Assembly (NCBI GenBank): GCA_035532215.1
Contig: DATKRK010000384.1
Coordinates: 1-64,000 of the forward strand
Direction of reading: 5' to 3'
DNA length: 64,000 bases
Source of the DNA: JAICIG01 sp035532215
GTDB taxonomy: Bacteria; Planctomycetota; Planctomycetia; Pirellulales; JAICIG01
Shown here: one piece after another, positions 59,601 through 64,000 of the stretch
How positions within the stretch are numbered: position 1 is the first letter of the stretch
Layout: every line of letters begins with the position of its first letter
Notes under the pieces: model-generated
The model's database searches: none
Told to the model about the DNA's origin: nothing
Seen by the model: the letters and a program-made list of their open reading frames with translations, nothing else
Position numbers and translations under genes: made by a program

Positions 59601-60370
59601 TCGCCCGCCTTGTCGCTGTCGGCCGGATAGACGACGTCGCCGACCGCGATCTTGCCTTCGATCTTCGCGGCGCTGCGGCCGTCGACGATTTTCTCGTGCG
59701 CGGTCTCGTAGAAACAGCGGATCAGGTCGACGTTCTGGCTGTATTTCGGATCCATCGCCCGCAACAGCGTCAGCGCCGAGAACTTGCCGCTTTGGTCGAT
59801 GCGGACCGTGAGCACGTCCTTTTTGCTCACGTTCAGTTCGATCCAACTGCCGCGCTCGGGGATGATGCGGCAACTGTGCAGCTTGCGCTCGGTGCCTTCC
59901 ATCTCGCTGACGAAGTCGACGCCAGGGCTGCGGTGCAACTGGCTCACCACGACGCGCTCGGCGCCGTTGATGATGAATTCGCCGCCGCCCAGCATGATCG
60001 GCATGTCGCCGAGATAGACTTCTTCCTCGATCGGCTGCTCTTTGGTCAGCCGCAGCCAGACCTTGAACGGGCGGCCGTACGTCAGCCGCAACTGGCGGCA
60101 TTCGTCGGGTTCGTAGCGAGGCTTGCCCAACTCGTAACGGACGTACTGCAGTTGCAGCGTCTTGTCGTAGCTCTCGATCGGGAAGATCTCGCGCAGTACG
60201 CCTTCGATGCCTTGATCTTTGCGATTCTCGGGCGGAACGTCGAGTTGCAGGAAGGCTTCGTAGCTGCGAGTCTGAATTTCGGTCAGATCGGGAATGCTCT
60301 GGTGCTTTTGAATCGTGCCGAAGCGGCGGACTTCCTGAGGGCGGAGACGTCGTTCTGCCGAGGTGGCCAT
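56648..60370 (-). CDS. rpoB: DNA-directed RNA polymerase subunit beta
   Basis: From ATG 60370 ([14 protein letters not shown]), which has AAAGGAG upstream, the product is 1240 aa. The rifampicin region reads [20 protein letters not shown]. Relative to E. coli, the Asp, His and Ser resistance positions (516, 526, 531) are wild type, while the F514, M515 and N518 positions are Val, Val and Thr. Other hallmarks are [34 protein letters not shown] and [19 protein letters not shown]. The frame extends upstream to 60460 through a tandem repeat and is not used. Confidence 0.98.
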   Translation of the reverse strand: [1240 protein letters not shown]

Positions 60371-60401
60371 AGGGGATCGTACTCCTTTAGAGTTCGACGT
60401 A

Positions 60402-60431
60402 GTGCAAGACTTCGATGTGCAAGACTTCGAT
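60402..60431. repeat. Two perfect 15-bp tandem repeats in the rplL-rpoB spacer
   Basis: GTGCAAGACTTCGAT occurs twice without a gap (60402-60416 and 60417-60431), 32 bases upstream of the rpoB start in transcription order. The rplL-rpoB spacer is a site of transcript control in many bacteria. Whether this repeat matters is unknown. Confidence 0.75.
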
Positions 60432-60518
60432 ATCGGCGCAAGCCCGGCGCGCGGCGCCAACGCACCGCGAGCGCCTAGGCTGTTCCGAATGCCTGCGATG
60501 AAAAGACCAAGTTGCGTC

Positions 60519-60929
60519 CTACTTGATGGAAACCGTGGCGCCGGCTTCTTCCAGTTCCTTTTTGAGTTTCTCGGCGTCTTCCTTGGAGATGCCTTCCTTG
60601 ACCTTGCTGGGCACGCCTTCGACCAGGTCCTTGGCTTCCTTCAGGCCGAGGCCCGTCGCCGCGCGGACGACCTTGATCACGCCGATCTTCTTGTCGCCGA
60701 AACCTTCCAGCACGACGTCGAATTCGGTCTTCTCGGCGGCCGCCTCGGGGGCGGGGCCGCTCATGGGGCCAGCCATCATCACGGCGCCGCCGGCGGCCGG
60801 CTTGATGCCGTGCTCGTTTTCGAGGTAATCGCTCAACTCCTTGGCCTGCTTGAGCGTCAGGCCGACGATCTTGTCGCCCAGCTCTTTGGTGGCGGCGGAG
60901 TATTCCATGGTGGCTGCATCGGTCGACAT
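60519..60929 (-). CDS. rplL: 50S ribosomal protein L7/L12
   Basis: From ATG 60929, with AAAGGAAC upstream, the 136-aa product has an N-terminal dimerisation helix (LGDKIVGLTLKQAKELSDYL), an Ala/Gly/Met/Pro hinge and the globular factor-binding domain EKTEFDVVLEGFGDKKIGVI with LGLKEAKDLVEGVPSKVKEG. It forms the ribosomal stalk with L10, encoded 151 bases upstream. Confidence 0.98.
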   Translation of the reverse strand: MSTDAATMEYSAATKELGDKIVGLTLKQAKELSDYLENEHGIKPAAGGAVMMAGPMSGPAPEAAAEKTEFDVVLEGFGDKKIGVIKVVRAATGLGLKEAKDLVEGVPSKVKEGISKEDAEKLKKELEEAGATVSIK

Positions 60930-61080
60930 GAAACTTGTTCCTTTCTGTCTGCTTGGGGGCGCCGGCAACGACCACGTCGGCCGAACGCTTGTTACTGGGT
61001 CTACTAGTTTCGCTGTTTGTTGAAATATCCCCGGCTGGCCGGAGAAGTTTGCCCCTGAATTTGCTGCATCGCCCGCTCGA

Positions 61081-61668
61081 TCAACCTGCTGCCGCTTCCG
61101 GCGCTGCGGCGTCTGGCGCTGCCGCGTCTGGCGCTGCCGCGTCCTCCGAAGATTCCCCTTCGGACTTTTGCTTGATCTGGCTCGCCAAGGCGCCTCCCGC
61201 GCTCTTCAACTGGCTGACCAGGTTGGCGCCCGGGCTGAGGATCTGCCCGAGCAGAATGCTAAGCTGTTCCTGGCGGCTGGGCCATTTGCTGACCTGCTTG
61301 ACCTGATCGGCCGACAAGCGGCCGCCGTCCATCACTCCGCCGCGAGGTTCCAACAGGGCGAATTCCTTGTCTTCGCTCAGGCGAACGACCTCTTTCGCCA
61401 GCGAAACGACGTCTTCGCTGCCCCAGACCAGCGCCAGCGACCCTTCCATCTCCTCGAACGCTGCGGCCAGCGGCGTGCCTTCGGCGGCGCGGCGAGCGAG
61501 GCTGTTCTTGATCATCAACAGCTTGATGTTCTTGCCGCGAAGTTCCGTGCGCAGACGGCTGTTCTTGTTGGCGTCCATCCCTGCGATGCTCACCAACAGC
61601 GCGTGTTCCACGCCGGTCAGACGATTTCGCAGTTCGTCGGTAATCAAATTCTTGACGTACTTGCTCAT
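61081..61668 (-). CDS. rplJ: 50S ribosomal protein L10 with Ala-rich tail
   Basis: The 195-aa product starts MSKYVKNLITDELRNRLTGV and shows RTELRGKNIKLLMIKNSLARRA (in part) and ILSPGANLVSQLKSAGGALA. The tail EDAAAPDAAAPDAAAPEAAAG is a short repeat that lengthens the protein by about 20 residues over typical L10. L10 anchors L7/L12 dimers on the ribosome. Confidence 0.96.
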   Translation of the reverse strand: MSKYVKNLITDELRNRLTGVEHALLVSIAGMDANKNSRLRTELRGKNIKLLMIKNSLARRAAEGTPLAAAFEEMEGSLALVWGSEDVVSLAKEVVRLSEDKEFALLEPRGGVMDGGRLSADQVKQVSKWPSRQEQLSILLGQILSPGANLVSQLKSAGGALASQIKQKSEGESSEDAAAPDAAAPDAAAPEAAAG

Positions 61669-61781
61669 GGTAGCGGCTTATTTTCAGGCTATTTACGGTT
61701 GCAATTGCGGCGAACGCGGATTGACGCCGCGGCTCTTCGTTATTTGGACGTTGATCGGTCGTTTCGACTTTGCCGGGCGGG

Positions 61782-62462
61782 CTAGGCGGCGATACGAATG
61801 CCCGGGCTCATCGTGGCGGAAATCGTAATGCCCTTGAGGTAATGCCCCTTCACGCTGTTGGGCTTCATGTTCTGAACGTGGTTGACGAAGGCGTTGATGT
61901 TGTCGACCAGCTTGGCGGCGTCGAAACTCAGCTTGCCGACGGCCGCGTGAACGATGCCGCCCGCGTCGTTGCGGAACTCCACCTTACCCGCCTTATACTC
62001 TTTGACTGTTTTCGCCACTTCGGGAGTGACCGTTCCGGCGCGCGGCGACGGCATCAACCCGCGCGGCCCGAGCACGCGACCCAGCGGCCCGACGAGCCCC
62101 ATCATGTCGGGCGCCGCGATGCAGACATCGAAATCGGTCCAGCCATCCTTGATCTTCTTCGCCAGATCGTCGGTTCCGACTTCATCGGCGCCGGCCGCTT
62201 TGGCTTGCTCGGCCAGGTCGCCTTTAGCGAATACCACGACCCGCAATGATTTGCCGATGCCGTGCGGCAGCACGATCGAGCCGCGGACGAGTTGATCGGC
62301 CTGTTTGGCGTCGATCCCCAACCGAACGGCGACTTCCACCGACTGGTCGAACTTCGTGGTGTTGAACTGCTTCAACAGAGTCACCGCCTGATCCAACGGC
62401 ATGAGTTCGCCCGTGGGATGCTTGGCTACGAGAGTCTTCATGCGCTTCGATTGCTTCGCCAT
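61782..62462 (-). CDS. rplA: 50S ribosomal protein L1
   Basis: The 226-aa product starts MAKQSKRMKTLVAKHPTGEL and has TTKFDQSVEVAVRLGIDAKQ, RGSIVLPHGIGKSLRV, GPLGRVLGPRGLMPSPRAGT and GYYL-like GHYLKGITISATMSPGIR. It binds 23S rRNA at the L1 stalk and in many bacteria represses its own rplKA messenger. It follows rplK by 102 bases. Confidence 0.98.
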   Translation of the reverse strand: MAKQSKRMKTLVAKHPTGELMPLDQAVTLLKQFNTTKFDQSVEVAVRLGIDAKQADQLVRGSIVLPHGIGKSLRVVVFAKGDLAEQAKAAGADEVGTDDLAKKIKDGWTDFDVCIAAPDMMGLVGPLGRVLGPRGLMPSPRAGTVTPEVAKTVKEYKAGKVEFRNDAGGIVHAAVGKLSFDAAKLVDNINAFVNHVQNMKPNSVKGHYLKGITISATMSPGIRIAA

Positions 62463-62564
62463 CTGTCGCTTACCGAGTTTGCTTGCGGATTTAGTTGCTC
62501 TTGTTTCGCTCGAAATCTTACGGGCAGACCGGGCAGGAATCGCCCGTGTTCGCTTTCGCTACTT

Positions 62565-62990
62565 TCAGCCCTCGACCACCAGCCCCATGCTGCGGGCGGT
62601 GCCTTCGATCATTCGCTTGGCGTGCGCCATGTCGCGTGCGTTTAAATCGGCCAACTTTTGCTTGACGATGTCTTCGATCTGGGCCGAGGTCACCTTGCCG
62701 ACCTTTTCGCGATTCGGCACGCCCGAGCCCTTGGCGATGCTGGCCGCCTGCTTCAACAGCGCGGCCGCCGGCGGGCTTTTGGTGACGAAGTCAAAGCTGC
62801 GATCGTTGTAAACGCTGACGACCACCGGGATCGGCATGCCGCCGGCTTCTCGCGTGCGTTCGTTGAACTGCATCACGAACTGGCCGAGGTTCACGCCGAA
62901 CCGGCCGAGCGCGGTGCCGACCGGCGGGGCGGGGGTGGCTTGGCCGCCGGGAACCTGAAATTTGACCTGTGCTACAAGTTGCTTTGCCAT
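62565..62990 (-). CDS. rplK: 50S ribosomal protein L11
   Basis: The 141-aa product starts MAKQLVAQVKFQVPGGQATP and has PPVGTALGRFGVNLGQFVMQ, IPVVVSVYNDRSFDFVTKSP and the C-terminal rRNA-binding part VTSAQIEDIVKQKLADLNAR. It lies between nusG (40 bases upstream) and rplA. Confidence 0.98.
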   Translation of the reverse strand: MAKQLVAQVKFQVPGGQATPAPPVGTALGRFGVNLGQFVMQFNERTREAGGMPIPVVVSVYNDRSFDFVTKSPPAAALLKQAASIAKGSGVPNREKVGKVTSAQIEDIVKQKLADLNARDMAHAKRMIEGTARSMGLVVEG

Positions 62991-63030
62991 GTATCTTTCG
63001 CCGGACTATCTGTTGAAAACCGCTCGCTGT

Positions 63031-63780
63031 TTAGAGCGGCTCGATCTGCCAATATTCCAATTCCACGGGCGTTGAGCGGCCGAAAATATTGATCATTACC
63101 GTCACGCGGCCGTTCGCGCGATCGATCGCGTCCACGTCCCCCTCGAAGTTCTCGAAGGTGCCTTCTTTAATCTTCACGCGGTCGCCCGAGTTGAATCCGA
63201 TCTGCAACGGCGGCGCCTCGTCGGTCGGCCCCTCGGCCTTGGCGACGATTTTGTTGACGTCGTGCGGTTGCATGGGCGTCGGCTTGCCGCCGGAACCCGT
63301 GAAGTCGCCGATACCGGGCGTTTCGCGAACCAAAAACCACGTATCTTCGTTCAATTCCATGTGAACGACGATATAGCCCGGATAAAGCTTGCGCTTGACC
63401 ACCCGCTTCTTGCCGTTTTTGAACTCGGAGACCATTTCGATCGGCACGATAATCTCATCGAAATAGTCTTGGAGTCCGGCGACGGCGATTCGCCGCTGCA
63501 ACGCATCGCGAATCGAGTCCTCGCGATTGCTTTGCACTTTCAAGATGTACCATTGCTTCTCGCTCGAAGCCCCGCCTTCCGGCTGTTCCGGCGAATCAGA
63601 CGGCGACTGAGGGGCACGACCTCCACCGGCCGAATTGCCTCCACCGGCCGAATTGACGGCGGGCGACGACTGATCCGCTTCGGTCGTTGCCCGAATCTCC
63701 GCTTGGGGCGCCGACGCGGCCCCCTCTGCGGCCGGCGCATCGCCCACATCCGCGGTCGAATTGTCTGGTTCGTCAATCAC
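63031..63780 (-). CDS. nusG: Transcription termination/antitermination factor NusG with long N-terminal extension
   Basis: The NGN domain begins KQWYILKVQSNREDSIRDAL. It continues with KLYPGYIVVHMELNEDTWF, and a C-terminal KOW domain is present (NSGDRVKIKEGTFENFEGDV, then INIFGRSTPVELEYWQIEPL). About 75 residues of Ala/Ser/Gly/Pro/Glu-rich low-complexity sequence precede NGN, including a doubled NSAGGG. GTG 63780 with GAGG 8 bases upstream is the best start (249 aa); the open frame continues to 63879 into secE-side sequence. It follows secE by 50 bases. Confidence 0.95.
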   Translation of the reverse strand: MIDEPDNSTADVGDAPAAEGAASAPQAEIRATTEADQSSPAVNSAGGGNSAGGGRAPQSPSDSPEQPEGGASSEKQWYILKVQSNREDSIRDALQRRIAVAGLQDYFDEIIVPIEMVSEFKNGKKRVVKRKLYPGYIVVHMELNEDTWFLVRETPGIGDFTGSGGKPTPMQPHDVNKIVAKAEGPTDEAPPLQIGFNSGDRVKIKEGTFENFEGDVDAIDRANGRVTVMINIFGRSTPVELEYWQIEPL

Positions 63781-63830
63781 GCCAAATACCTCGCCAAAAG
63801 AGCCGGCGCTAAGGGCCGCCCGTGCCGACT

Positions 63831-64000
63831 TCAACCGCCCCCTTGGAGCACGCCCAGCATGGTCAATAAGAACTGCCACAACAGATCGTATGCGTAGAGC
63901 GTGCCTGCCAGACCGAACATCGTAACCATGACCACGACCGAACTACGGAACAATTCCGAGCGCGAAGGCCAGGAGACCTTGTTCATCTCCGCCTCGACCG
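63831..64000 (-). CDS. secE: Preprotein translocase subunit SecE (C-terminal part)
   Basis: The minus strand from the window edge reads VEAEMNKVSWPSRSELFRSS, the SecE signature, then a single membrane helix (VVMVTMFGLAGTLYAYDLLW), and ends LTMLGVLQGGG at TGA 63831-63833. Only the last 55 residues are in the window. SecE clamps the SecY channel in the inner membrane. It is the usual gene upstream of nusG. Confidence 0.95.
   Translation of the reverse strand, partial: VEAEMNKVSWPSRSELFRSSVVVMVTMFGLAGTLYAYDLLWQFLLTMLGVLQGGG

Noticed and set aside
58541..60478. A 645-codon + strand frame inside rpoB
   Set aside because: It is antisense to conserved rpoB and has no recognisable domain.

Overview
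The window looks like a chromosomal stretch of a GC-rich Planctomycetota bacterium, most like the Pirellulales/Gemmatales. The pointers are a TPR + FG-GAP + ASPIC/UnbV protein, a small basic protein of the Planctomycetes-Verrucomicrobia-Chlamydiae type, a WD40 protein with a HEAT-like tail, glycosyltransferases with an N-terminal Cys tag, DUF1559-free but lipoprotein- and HEAT-rich secreted genes, and many intergenic hairpin repeats. The assignment rests on gene content only. No rRNA, tRNA or CRISPR array was seen.

Layout. 0-6 kb: a POTRA-like secreted protein (+) runs tail-to-tail into the ASPIC/UnbV protein (-); each reading frame continues about 0.4 kb into the other, and the tails look spurious. 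6-10 kb (-): pyrD, trpS and acpS, a small lipoprotein with an intrinsic terminator, and an HU protein with a sigma70-type promoter. 10-17 kb (-): a molybdenum cofactor block, FAD/4Fe-4S oxidoreductase - moaD - moaE - moaA - cysteine desulfurase-like - YkgJ-type Cys cluster protein, with an ATGA overlap at the oxidoreductase/moaD junction and an 11-nt moaA/desulfurase overlap. 17-25 kb: zinc-ribbon membrane protein, membrane protein, folE, Lon N-domain protein, DUF309 protein and a Bax-inhibitor-1 protein (-), nth and dcd (+), and an AAA+ ATPase (-). 25-34 kb: a Phd/PIN toxin-antitoxin pair with an operator-like palindrome, an LRR protein made of 72-bp DNA repeats, acnA, a second YkgJ protein, nfo, a GNAT acetyltransferase and a metallophosphoesterase.

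34-46 kb is the accessory part. From 35257 to 45027 eight units run on the + strand: Cys-tagged glycosyltransferase, an unrecognised 607-aa protein, secreted repeat protein copy 1, a decayed C-terminal fragment of a second 607-aa-like gene, copy 2, a WD40/HEAT protein, copy 3, and a Cys-tagged GT4-type glycosyltransferase broken by one in-frame TGA. A methyltransferase precedes the block and a sulfotransferase-like gene follows it. I read this as a duplicated and partly decaying surface or glycan-related locus; its function is unknown.

45.6-64 kb (-): a HEAT + von Willebrand A protein, a LarA-type nickel enzyme, the small basic protein, and the translation/transcription block secE (partial) - nusG - rplK - rplA - rplJ - rplL - rpoB - rpoC - rpsL - rpsG - fusA. 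Here the 'beta' and 'str' operons are contiguous and no tuf gene follows fusA.

Intergenic space repeatedly holds short hairpin units in tandem or head-to-head pairs. They include two perfect palindromes of 50-52 bp and a roughly 0.3-kb element with inverted ends.
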